This document shows positions 7,498 through 13,731 of a DNA stretch of 15,303 bases, one piece after another (the first letter of the stretch is position 1; each line of letters starts with the position of its first letter). The stretch spans positions 1 through 15,303 of the forward strand of contig JAEZHJ010000118.1 of the NCBI GenBank assembly GCA_023436925.1, read 5' to 3'. The translations under genes were made by a program, and so were the position numbers. The notes under the pieces are model-generated. The model had not been told where the DNA came from, ran no database searches, and saw nothing but the letters and a program-made list of their open reading frames with translations. The stretch is from Actinomycetes bacterium (lineage in GTDB: Bacteria; Actinomycetota; Actinomycetes; Propionibacteriales; Propionibacteriaceae).

Positions 7498-8295
7498 TCA
7501 CTCGGCGTCCACCGCGAGGCGGTCGAGGACCGCGTCGTGCAGCAGTCCGTTGGTGGCCACCGCGCCCGGGCCGACCGGGCCGTCGACCCCGTCCAGGCTG
7601 GTGAACCGGCCGCCGGCTTCGGTGACCACGATGGACGGCGCCGCCATGTCGTGCAGCGCCAGGTCGGGCTCGGCCGCCAGGTCGACGGCGCCCTCGGCGA
7701 GCAGCATGTAGCTCCAGAAGTCCCCGTACGCACGGGTCCGCCAGCAGTCCCGCAGCAGGTCGACGAACTGCTGTCCGCGCCCGGAGTTCACCCAGCCACC
7801 GATCGAGGAGTATGACAGGGACGCGTCCTCGATCCGGCTCACCGCCGACACCCGGCACGGCGTGGCCTGCAGCAGGCTGCGTCCGGTGAAGGCGCCGCCG
7901 CCCCTGGAGGCCCACCAGCGCCGGCCCAGTGCCGGGGCGGACACCACGCCGACGACCACCTCGTCGCCCACCATGAGGGCGATCAGGGTGGCCCAGACCG
8001 GGACGCCACGCAGGTAATTGGCGGTGCCGTCGATCGGGTCGATCACCCAGCGGCGCGGCCCCCAGCCGGAGTCCTCGCGCTCCTCACCGCGGATCGCATC
8101 CCGCGGCCGGGTCCGCGACAGCATGCTGCGCACCGCGTCCTCGACGGCGGTGTCGGCGTCGGTCACCGGGGTGCGGTCCGGCTTGCTGCTGATCTGCAGG
8201 TCGGCGGCCCGGAACCGCGTGGTGGTGATGGAGTCCGCCGCGTCGGCCAGGACGTGCGCCAGCCGCAGGTCGTCCACCAGGGATTGGTCAGGCAT
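7498..8295 (-). CDS. hisN: Inositol-monophosphatase-family phosphatase, probable histidinol-phosphatase HisN
   Basis: A 265-residue Mg-dependent phosphatase. The metal-binding residues are visible: E71 in GEE, the DPIDGT motif at 86-91, and D216 in DLALHD followed by AAPSIVVTEAGG. Actinobacteria make histidine with a phosphatase of this fold, and proteins of this length next to rsgA and aroA are usually annotated HisN. Its reaction would be removal of phosphate from L-histidinol phosphate in the cytoplasm. An inositol or other sugar-phosphate phosphatase remains possible. The ATG is 9 bases after the rsgA stop, with GGGG upstream as a weak ribosome binding site. It is the last gene of the four-gene minus-strand cluster. 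Confidence 0.85.
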   Translation of the reverse strand: MPDQSLVDDLRLAHVLADAADSITTTRFRAADLQISSKPDRTPVTDADTAVEDAVRSMLSRTRPRDAIRGEEREDSGWGPRRWVIDPIDGTANYLRGVPVWATLIALMVGDEVVVGVVSAPALGRRWWASRGGGAFTGRSLLQATPCRVSAVSRIEDASLSYSSIGGWVNSGRGQQFVDLLRDCWRTRAYGDFWSYMLLAEGAVDLAAEPDLALHDMAAPSIVVTEAGGRFTSLDGVDGPVGPGAVATNGLLHDAVLDRLAVDAE

Positions 8296-8304
8296 GACCC
8301 CAAA

Positions 8305-9309
8305 CTAGTGGGTCGGGGTGGTCCAGGCGCGTTCCATCCGCCGGAACGAGTCGAGTCGCTCCGCGGACAACCGGCCGTCGGCGACCGCCTCGTCCAGCGC
8401 GCAGTCGATCGACCCGGTCTCGTGGGTGCAGCCGCGCGGGCAGTCGGCGGTGATCTCGGCCAGATCGCCGAAGGCGGCGACGATCGAGTCCGCGGTGACA
8501 TGGCTCAGTCCGAAGGACCGCACCCCGGGGGTGTCGATCACCCAGCCGCCGGGCGGCGGCAGTTCGAGCATGATCGCGCTGGTCGAGGTGTGGCGGCCAC
8601 GGCCGGTGACCTCGTTGACCTCACCGATCGCGCGGTCCAGCCCGGGGATGAGCGCGTTGACCAGGGTGGACTTGCCGACCCCGGAGTGCCCGACCAGGAC
8701 GCTGGTGTGGCCGGCCAGGCGCTCGCGCAGCTCGGTCAGGTCGGCTCCGGGCTGCACGACCAGGGTGGGGACGCCGAGCGGATCGTAGATCGCCACCAGC
8801 TCGTCGGGTTCGGCCAGGTCGGCCTTGGTCAACACCAGCAGCGGATCGAGGCCCGCGTCGTAGCCGGCTACCAGGATCCGGTCGATCATGCCGGGCCGCG
8901 GCGGCGGGTCGGCCAGCGCGGTCACGATGACCAGTTGGTCGGCGTTGGCGACGATCGGGCGCTCGTAGGGGTCGTCGTCGTCGGCGGTGCGGCGCAGCGT
9001 TGTCTCCCGCTCGGCCACCTCCACGATCCGGGCCAGGGTGCCCGCCACCCCGGAGGTGTCACCGACCAGCCGGACCCGGTCGCCGACGATGACCCCGGCG
9101 CGGCCCAGGGTGCGTGCCTTGGTGGCGGTCACGCTGGTGCCGTCGGCGAGCCGGCAGCGGTACCGGCCCCGGTCCACGGTCATCACCTGGCCAAGGACGG
9201 CGTCGGCGTAGCTGGGCCGGTCCTTGGTGCGCGGACGGGTCCGGCGGGCCGGACGGCCGAACCCGGCATGCGGGTCGTCGGTGATCGCGTTGCGGCCGCG
9301 GCCGCTCAC
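8305..9309 (-). CDS. rsgA: Ribosome small-subunit-dependent GTPase RsgA
   Basis: A 334-residue circularly permuted GTPase. An OB-fold N-terminal part is followed by the permuted motifs: G4 as LTKAD (160-164), G1 as GHSGVGKST (207-215) and G3 as DTPG (259-262). The C-terminal zinc-binding set is C290, C294, H296 and C303. RsgA acts late in 30S subunit maturation and its GTPase is stimulated by the subunit. I place the start at GTG 9309, in a GTGA overlap with the aroA stop, with GGGAG 7 bases upstream. An ATG at 9336 in the same frame would add nine residues inside aroA. The N-terminus from the GTG (SGRGRNAITDDPHAGFG) resembles actinobacterial RsgA proteins as I remember them. Confidence 0.93.
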   Translation of the reverse strand: MSGRGRNAITDDPHAGFGRPARRTRPRTKDRPSYADAVLGQVMTVDRGRYRCRLADGTSVTATKARTLGRAGVIVGDRVRLVGDTSGVAGTLARIVEVAERETTLRRTADDDDPYERPIVANADQLVIVTALADPPPRPGMIDRILVAGYDAGLDPLLVLTKADLAEPDELVAIYDPLGVPTLVVQPGADLTELRERLAGHTSVLVGHSGVGKSTLVNALIPGLDRAIGEVNEVTGRGRHTSTSAIMLELPPPGGWVIDTPGVRSFGLSHVTADSIVAAFGDLAEITADCPRGCTHETGSIDCALDEAVADGRLSAERLDSFRRMERAWTTPTH

Positions 9310-10583
9310 TTCGCCGCTCCCAGCATCGTCTGCCACAGGCCGGGGAAGTCGGGCAAGGTCTTGCTGGTGCAGCCGACGTCGTCCAGCACGATCCCGTCCA
9401 CCACCAGACCGAGCAGCGCGGCGGCGTGCGCGAGCCGGTGGTCGGCGTGGGTGTGGAAGACACCGCCGTGCAGCGGGGCAGGGTCGATGTCGAGGCCGTC
9501 GGCGGTCTCGCGCGCCCGTCCGCCCAGGTTGGTGAGCTCTTGGGCGAGCGCGGCGAGCCGGTCGGTCTCGTGGCTGCGGATGTGGCCCACTCCGGTGATC
9601 ACGCTCGGCGAGTCGGCCAGGGCGGCGAGGGCGGCGACGGCCGGGGTGATCTCGCTGATCTCGTGCAGGTCGAGGGTGGCCCCGGTGATCTGGCCGGGTC
9701 CCTGCACGGTGATCCGGCGGGCGCTGCCGGAGCCTTCATAGCTGATCTGTGCGCCGAAGGCGGCCAGCGCCCCGGCCAGGGCGTCGGCGGCCTGCAGCGA
9801 CGGCTCGGGCCACGCGGTGGTGAGACGGCCGCCGGTGACAACGGCCGCTGCCAGCAGGGTGGCGGCGTTGGTGAGGTCGGGTTCGACCCGTTCGGCGACG
9901 GGGGAGATCAGGCCGGGCAGCACGCGCCATGACCTGCTCGTCGGCCGCTCGACGGGGACGCCGCGGTCGGCCAGCATCCGGATCGTCATGTCGATGTGCG
10001 GCTGCGAGGGCAGCCGGTCGCCGGTGTGGGTGACGGTCAGGCCGTCCGGCAGCCTGGCCCCAACCAGCAGCAGGGCGGAGACGAACTGGCTGGAGCCGGA
10101 CGCGTCCAGCGAGACGTGGCTGCGCTGCGACAGCGGACCGCTGACGCTGAACGGCAGCCGGTGCGGCTCGCTGACCTGCGCACCCAGCTCGGCCAGGGCC
10201 CCCAGCAGCGGGGCTACCGGACGGGCCGCGGCGCCGGCGTCCCCGACGAACCGGGTGGCGGGGCTGGTGAGGGCGGCGATTGGGGGGAGGAAGCGCATCA
10301 CGGTGCCGGCCAGGCCGACGTCGATGGTCGCGCCACCGACGAAGCTCGCGGGCGGGCGCACCCGGACGCTGTCCCCGCCGAGATCGGCGAACTCGACGCC
10401 GAGTCCGGTCAGGCCGGCGCGCATCAGTTCGGTGTCACGGGCGGTGAGCACACCGTGGATGGTGCTCGGCCCGTCGGCCATCGCGGCCAGCAGGTAGCTG
10501 CGTGCGGTGGCGGACTTCGAGCCGGGGACCAGGACCTCGCCGGTGACCGGAGAGGATGCCCGCGGCGCCTCCCAGCGGATCAA
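9306..10583 (-). CDS. aroA: 3-phosphoshikimate 1-carboxyvinyltransferase (EPSP synthase)
   Basis: A 425-residue enzyme joining phosphoenolpyruvate to shikimate 3-phosphate, step six of the shikimate pathway. Motifs in order: PGSKSATARS (20-29) with catalytic K23, GLAGTVMRF (90-98), SGSSQFVSALLL (162-173), EPDLTNAATLLAAA (234-247), the SEITP segment (310-314), HETDRLAAL (338-346), DHRLAHA (381-387) and CTSKTLPDFPGLW (405-417). The GLAGT and LPDFPGLW variants are usual in actinobacteria. The start is taken as TTG at 10583, overlapping the doxX stop as TTGA. No ATG or GTG exists in frame between there and the conserved PGSKS region. Longer readings upstream are the shadow of doxX. It overlaps rsgA by 4 bases. 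Confidence 0.93.
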   Translation of the reverse strand: MIRWEAPRASSPVTGEVLVPGSKSATARSYLLAAMADGPSTIHGVLTARDTELMRAGLTGLGVEFADLGGDSVRVRPPASFVGGATIDVGLAGTVMRFLPPIAALTSPATRFVGDAGAAARPVAPLLGALAELGAQVSEPHRLPFSVSGPLSQRSHVSLDASGSSQFVSALLLVGARLPDGLTVTHTGDRLPSQPHIDMTIRMLADRGVPVERPTSRSWRVLPGLISPVAERVEPDLTNAATLLAAAVVTGGRLTTAWPEPSLQAADALAGALAAFGAQISYEGSGSARRITVQGPGQITGATLDLHEISEITPAVAALAALADSPSVITGVGHIRSHETDRLAALAQELTNLGGRARETADGLDIDPAPLHGGVFHTHADHRLAHAAALLGLVVDGIVLDDVGCTSKTLPDFPGLWQTMLGAAK

Positions 10584-11158
10584 GAAAGCACGCTCGCGAT
10601 CTCCTTGCGGGCCTTGCCTGCCTTGGACTTGGCGGTCTTGGCCAGTTCCTTGGCCTGCCGCTCGGCTGCCCGCCTGGCCCGGGAGGACTGCTTGGCGAAG
10701 AGCTGCTTCTGGGCCCGGGCCCGCCAGCGCAGATTGGGCCGGCCCTCGGTGTCCATGGTGGCCAGCGCGACGCCACCCAGCAGGGCGATGTTCTTGCTGA
10801 GCTTGCCGTAGCGCTCCTCGCGTTCCTCGCCGAGGGCCTCCAGCGGGTTGGAGGCGAGGACGTGGGGCACCATCGTCAGGGTCAGTGCACCGGCGCCGAG
10901 CCGGCGTCCGATCCCGGTGGCCAGGCTGAGGCCGCCGGCGATCTGGGCGATGCCGGTCACGCGGACCAGCGACCTGGTGTCCTCGGGGACGTAGACCGCT
11001 GCCTGCCGGGGCAGGGCGGACTTGGCCAGCGGCAGCAGCTTCTCGGCGACCGGTTCCGCGGCCGCGGTGAACTGCTCGGGGTGACGGTAGGCCTTGATCC
11101 CGTTCACCACGAAGTAGCTGGCGAGCATGGTTCGGGCAACCGCGCGCAGTATGGTCAT
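10580..11158 (-). CDS. DoxX-family membrane protein
   Basis: A 192-residue protein and first gene of the doxX-aroA-rsgA-hisN cluster. It opens with RAVARTMLASYFVVNGIKAY, and the GI/AxRHPE segment follows, as in actinobacterial DoxX-like proteins. Hydrophobic helices lie at about 8-20, 65-82, 88-104 and 123-135. DoxX-like proteins in mycobacteria are linked to thiol and superoxide stress responses; no reaction can be assigned here. The C-terminal 45-50 residues form a very basic, Ala/Lys/Arg-rich tail (for example AKTAKSKAGKARKE), presumably cytoplasmic. The ATG lies 6 bases after a TAGGAA -10 element. The stop overlaps the TTG start of aroA. Confidence 0.85.
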   Translation of the reverse strand: MTILRAVARTMLASYFVVNGIKAYRHPEQFTAAAEPVAEKLLPLAKSALPRQAAVYVPEDTRSLVRVTGIAQIAGGLSLATGIGRRLGAGALTLTMVPHVLASNPLEALGEEREERYGKLSKNIALLGGVALATMDTEGRPNLRWRARAQKQLFAKQSSRARRAAERQAKELAKTAKSKAGKARKEIASVLS

Positions 11159-11164
11159 GGCTCA

Positions 11165-11193
11165 TTCCTAGCGTGCCCGCGCCCGACTTCCAA
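11165..11193 (-). promoter_or_regulatory. Promoter of the doxX-aroA-rsgA-hisN cluster
   Basis: On the minus strand TTGGAA (11188-11193), a 17-base spacer and TAGGAA (11165-11170) precede the doxX ATG by 6 bases. The mRNA would be leaderless or nearly so, although AGGA within the -10 could act as a ribosome binding site on a longer transcript. Confidence 0.5.
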
Positions 11194-11229
11194 GCAGAAC
11201 GCGAACTCCGGACCGTCGCAGGCGCCGGT

Positions 11230-11235
11230 TATCGT
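11230..11235 (+). promoter_or_regulatory. Putative -10 element for the SRAP gene
   Basis: TATCGT ends 6 bases before the ATG at 11242, and no Shine-Dalgarno sequence is present. No clear -35 is seen. It is divergent from the doxX promoter within an 83-base intergenic gap. Confidence 0.4.
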
Positions 11236-11241
11236 GGTCGC

Positions 11242-11949
11242 ATGTGCGGCCGCTACGCCTCTTCCGCCAGCCGTGACGTCCTGGTCGACACCTTCGAGCT
11301 GGACGAAGTGGTCGACCTGCCGGGCCCGTCGTGGAACGTGGCGCCGACCGATCTGGTGCCGGCGGTGGTGGAGCGTCCCGCCGAGAACGGCCCCCGCCGC
11401 AAGCTGGTGCCACTGAAGTGGGGCCTGGTGCCGTCCTGGTCGAAGGACGCGTCCGGCGGCGCCCGGATGATCAATGCCCGGGTCGAGACGGTCGCCGAGA
11501 AGCCGGCCTTCCGCAGGGCCTTCGCCGCGCGGCGCTGCCTGCTTCCTGCCGATGGCTACTACGAGTGGTACACCACCGAGCAGCGCGATGCGAAGGGCAA
11601 GCCGGTCAAGCAGCCGTTCTTCATCCGGCCGGCCGACGGCGGACTGCTGGTGATGGCGGGGCTGTACGAGTTCTGGAAGTCGCCCGGCGGCGAGTGGCTC
11701 TCGACCTGCACCGTGATCACGACCACCGCGACCGACGAGCTGGGCCGGATCCACGACCGGATGCCCATGGTGATCGGGCGTCAGGGCTGGGACGACTGGC
11801 TGAACCCCGACTTCGACGGCGACCCGCACGAGCTGCTGCACGTGCCGGCTCCGGAGCTGGAGGCGTACGCGGTGTCCCGCGCGGTGGGCCAGGTCGCCAA
11901 CAACAGTCCCGACCTCGTCGTCCCGTTGCCGGAGGCGGCCGCGGAATAG
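11242..11949 (+). CDS. SRAP-domain protein (YedK/HMCES-like abasic-site protein)
   Basis: A 235-residue SOS-response-associated peptidase-fold protein. After Met removal Cys2 (MCGRYA) becomes the N-terminal nucleophile, which in YedK and HMCES forms a covalent link to abasic sites in single-stranded DNA. Other family marks are WNVAPTD (31-37), LKWGLVPSW (58-66), MINARVET (76-83), LPADGYYEWY (101-110) with E108, AGLYEFW (139-145) and the conserved His in RIHDRMP (H171). An upstream in-frame codon at 11173 would bury the essential Cys, so 11242 must be the start. A TATCGT element just before it suggests a leaderless mRNA. Mycobacteria have the same kind of gene (Rv3226c) beside aroA. Its stop codon overlaps the candidate SigR-type promoter of the next gene. 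Confidence 0.95.
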   Translation: MCGRYASSASRDVLVDTFELDEVVDLPGPSWNVAPTDLVPAVVERPAENGPRRKLVPLKWGLVPSWSKDASGGARMINARVETVAEKPAFRRAFAARRCLLPADGYYEWYTTEQRDAKGKPVKQPFFIRPADGGLLVMAGLYEFWKSPGGEWLSTCTVITTTATDELGRIHDRMPMVIGRQGWDDWLNPDFDGDPHELLHVPAPELEAYAVSRAVGQVANNSPDLVVPLPEAAAE

Positions 11950-11969
11950 CGGACAGCAGTTTGGCTGTT
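11943..11969 (+). promoter_or_regulatory. Candidate SigR-type (autoregulatory) promoter of sigR
   Basis: GGAAT (11943-11947) and GTT (11967-11969) are separated by 19 bases, close to the GGAAT/GTT elements with a spacer of about 18 used by SigR/SigH. The -35 overlaps the stop codon of the SRAP gene. A start site a few bases after GTT would fall at about 11976-11981, at or just before GTG/ATG/ATG codons in frame with the sigma factor. Confidence 0.5.
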
Positions 11970-12041
11970 TACCGGGTGTGATGATGGCAGCCCTGGCAGC
12001 ACCCGACCGGCCCGAAGTCGGCCAGTCGCTGGTTCAGGGGC

Positions 12042-12047
12042 TACCCT
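12042..12047 (+). promoter_or_regulatory. Putative second (basal) -10 element for sigR
   Basis: TACCCT fits TANNNT and lies 2 bases before ATG 12050 and 8 bases before in-frame ATG 12056. A transcript from here could encode only the short sigma factor, most likely starting at 12056. No -35 is recognisable. Confidence 0.3.
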
Positions 12048-12049
12048 CG

Positions 12050-12682
12050 ATGTTGATGACCCTCCCAACCCTGCCTGACGACACCGTCGTCGACCCGGCC
12101 AACGAGACGCCGGAGCAGCGCACCGCGCGCTTCGAGCGGGATGCGCTGGGCTACCTTGACCAGCTCTACGGTGCCGCGCTGCGGATGACTCGCAATCCTG
12201 CCGACGCCGAGGACCTGGTCCAGGAGACGTTCGCCAAGGCGTACGCGTCCTTCCACCAGTTCACGCCGGGGACCAACCTGAAGGCCTGGCTGTACCGGAT
12301 CCTGACCAACACCTTCATCAACACCTACCGCAAGAAGCAGCGCCAGCCGCAGCTGTCAGGTGGGGACACGATCGAGGACTGGCAGCTGGCCCAGGCCGAG
12401 GCCCACCAGTCGACGGGCCTGCGCTCGGCGGAGATGGACGCGCTGGACCGGATGCCCGACTCCGCGGTCAGCGAGGCGATGAACGCGCTGGCTCCCGACT
12501 TCCGGCTCGCGGTCTACCTGGCCGATGTTGAGGGGTTCTCGTACAAGGAGATCGCCGAGATCATGGGGACCCCGATCGGGACGGTGATGTCGCGGCTGAA
12601 CCGTGGCCGCAACCAGTTGCGCCGGCTGCTGGCCGATTACGCGCGCGAGAACGGACTCATCCCGGGGGGAAGCGATGAGTGA
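12050..12682 (+). CDS. sigR: ECF RNA polymerase sigma factor, SigR/SigH type
   Basis: A 210-residue group IV sigma factor. Region 2 covers about residues 32-97, with LRMTRNPADAEDLVQETF and the -10-binding segment GTNLKAWLYRILTNTFINTYRKK. Region 4 covers about 142-194, with the helix-turn-helix FSYKEIAEIMGTPIGTVMSRLNRGR. These stretches are nearly diagnostic of SigR/SigH, which drive thioredoxin, protease and other thiol-stress genes. Three starts are possible. ATG 12050 has AGGGG 9 bases upstream. ATG 12056 suits a leaderless transcript. GTG 11978 / ATG 11981 / ATG 11984 would extend the protein by about 24 residues and lie at the predicted start of the SigR-type promoter. The gene overlaps the anti-sigma gene by 8 bases (ATGAGTGA), which ties their synthesis together. 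Confidence 0.95.
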   Translation: MLMTLPTLPDDTVVDPANETPEQRTARFERDALGYLDQLYGAALRMTRNPADAEDLVQETFAKAYASFHQFTPGTNLKAWLYRILTNTFINTYRKKQRQPQLSGGDTIEDWQLAQAEAHQSTGLRSAEMDALDRMPDSAVSEAMNALAPDFRLAVYLADVEGFSYKEIAEIMGTPIGTVMSRLNRGRNQLRRLLADYARENGLIPGGSDE

Positions 12683-12947
12683 GCCTGAGGTCAATCGCGA
12701 GGTCTGCAACCACATCCTCGACCGGGTCTACCAGTTCCACGACCACGAGTTGACCGACGAGGAAGCCGCGGAGATCCGCCGCCACCTGATGGCGTGCGAG
12801 CCCTGCTTGGACGAGTTCGACGTCGAGCAGGCGATGCGTCTGCTGATCCGCCGGGGCTGCGGCCACGCCTCTGCGCCGGAGACCCTGCGGATGAAGATCC
12901 AGGCCAGCTACACCCAAACGACAGTCACCACGACCGAGACGGAGTAG
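12675..12947 (+). CDS. rsrA: Zinc-binding redox-sensing anti-sigma factor, RsrA/RshA type
   Basis: A 90-residue ZAS-family anti-sigma factor. It has Cys11 and the H-x3-C-x2-C motif as H37, C41 and C44. These are the same residue numbers as the zinc and redox ligands of Streptomyces coelicolor RsrA. A further Cys (C62) lies in RRGCGH. In the reduced state such proteins hold zinc and bind the sigma factor; disulfide stress ejects zinc and frees it. The ATG at 12675 overlaps the end of sigR and follows GGGGGGAAGCG, giving a good ribosome binding site. In-frame upstream sequence belongs to the sigR shadow. A weak terminator-like hairpin lies just downstream. Confidence 0.95.
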   Translation: MSEPEVNREVCNHILDRVYQFHDHELTDEEAAEIRRHLMACEPCLDEFDVEQAMRLLIRRGCGHASAPETLRMKIQASYTQTTVTTTETE

Positions 12948-12955
12948 CCCGCCCG

Positions 12956-12981
12956 CGGTCGCGCAGATCCCTAGGCGACCG
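12956..12981 (+). terminator. Possible terminator after rsrA
   Basis: CGGTCGC (12956-12962) pairs with GCGACCG (12975-12981) around a 12-base loop, followed by GACTTCTT. The stem is short and the T-tract poor, so the call is tentative. Confidence 0.35.
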
Positions 12982-13204
12982 GACTTCTTGGGGACAAGCC
13001 AGATCGGGCACAGCCGACGTCTCAGCCAGACCGGCAAGCGCGGGGACCGATCGTGCGATCGCCAGCTACGACGCGCACTCATGCCGACCTTCGGGTGTTG
13101 GCCAGAGCTCAGGAGGGCCGCTCGGCGCGCTCCGATGACGCAGCCCGTGATGCGGTCGGTTCAGGGGTGAGGAGCCCCGGGCCACCCTGGGAGCGAGGTT
13201 TGGC
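12982..13204. other. Non-coding stretch after rsrA
   Basis: No convincing gene is seen on either strand. Short open frames here lack ribosome binding sites and have unnatural composition. An imperfect dyad, CGATCG-TG-CGATCG, lies at 13048-13061. Confidence 0.4.
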
Positions 13205-13225
13205 TTGACCCTAACGCTGCGTCAA
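13205..13225 (+). promoter_or_regulatory. MerR-like dyad with embedded -35
   Basis: TTGACC (13205-13210) is a good -35, and TTGAC (13205-13209) is repeated inverted as GTCAA (13221-13225). Inside is the perfect dyad ACGCTGCGT (13214-13222). This resembles MerR-family operators, where the dyad fills a long spacer, but no -10 at 19-20 bases is evident. It lies 18 bases upstream of the small ORF at 13244. Confidence 0.3.
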
Positions 13226-13243
13226 CCCTGCACGCTGGATCGC

Positions 13244-13468
13244 ATGATGCAATCGGACTGGAGACGCTGCTTCCGCGCTCTTCAGAGCGGTGAGGTGGAG
13301 GTCGGCGGCAGCGAGCGGACGGACCCGCTCTCCGCCCTGCTGGACGCGGCCATGAGCGAGTCCGGACCAGCCGCTCGTCGGCTGTTGGCGATCCTCGAGG
13401 AACGCGGCTGGCGGGGGTGGACGCGGCTGGAGGAGGTGCCCGGCAGCGCGAACCTGGGCCGATCCTGA
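13244..13468 (+). CDS. Small hypothetical protein
   Basis: A possible 74-residue protein, not recognised. After the first few codons the third positions are mostly G or C, as in real genes here. The sequence reads as a soluble, helical protein, for example DPLSALLDAAMSE and ARRLLAILEERGWRGW. ATG codons at 13244 and 13247 are both possible; an upstream in-frame start at 13205 lies inside the dyad described separately. No ribosome binding site is clear. Nothing links it to rsrA, 296 bases upstream, or to the convergent NYN gene. It may be a genuine small accessory gene or a remnant of a larger one. Confidence 0.4.
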   Translation: MMQSDWRRCFRALQSGEVEVGGSERTDPLSALLDAAMSESGPAARRLLAILEERGWRGWTRLEEVPGSANLGRS

Positions 13469-13731
13469 ACCGAGGCTCGACCCGGTGAGGCGATCACGCG
13501 CGCTCCGCATCACCCCCGGGCTTCCGGTCGACATCGACAAGGCAAGTCAGTCGCAGGCGACTCGCGCCCGGCGGGACGAGCGGCTTTGGAGCCCCTTCAC
13601 GATGCGCTGCCGAGATGCCTACTCGCCGCGCCGAGGCGCACAGACCCATCCGAACATGCCGCATCACGTGACGTGTCGAAGCTAGCTGCGCAGGACAGAC
13701 GCGCGTCAGCCAGATCGGAGAGAGTCTCTCA
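13469..13731. other. Intergenic stretch between two convergent genes
   Basis: No gene, tRNA or insertion-sequence end is recognised. Short open frames are present but unconvincing. A small palindrome, GAGAGA-G-TCTCTC (13718-13730), lies directly after the NYN gene stop and could be a weak transcription end or chance. Confidence 0.35.

Noticed and set aside
11202..11217. Possible LexA box upstream of the SRAP gene
   Set aside because: Only one half-site (CGAAC) is present. The partner GTTCG is missing at the required spacing.
13048..13061. CGATCG-TG-CGATCG dyad
   Set aside because: Short and made of a common GC-rich palindrome, with no nearby gene start to give it a role.
12988..13170. 60-codon open frame after rsrA
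   Set aside because: TTG start without a ribosome binding site, Arg-rich translation and no family resemblance. I also looked for a small basic ribosomal protein gene here and found none.
13485..13685. 66-codon open frame with GTG start
   Set aside because: No ribosome binding site, mixed third-position composition, no recognisable pattern, and it ends in low-complexity sequence.
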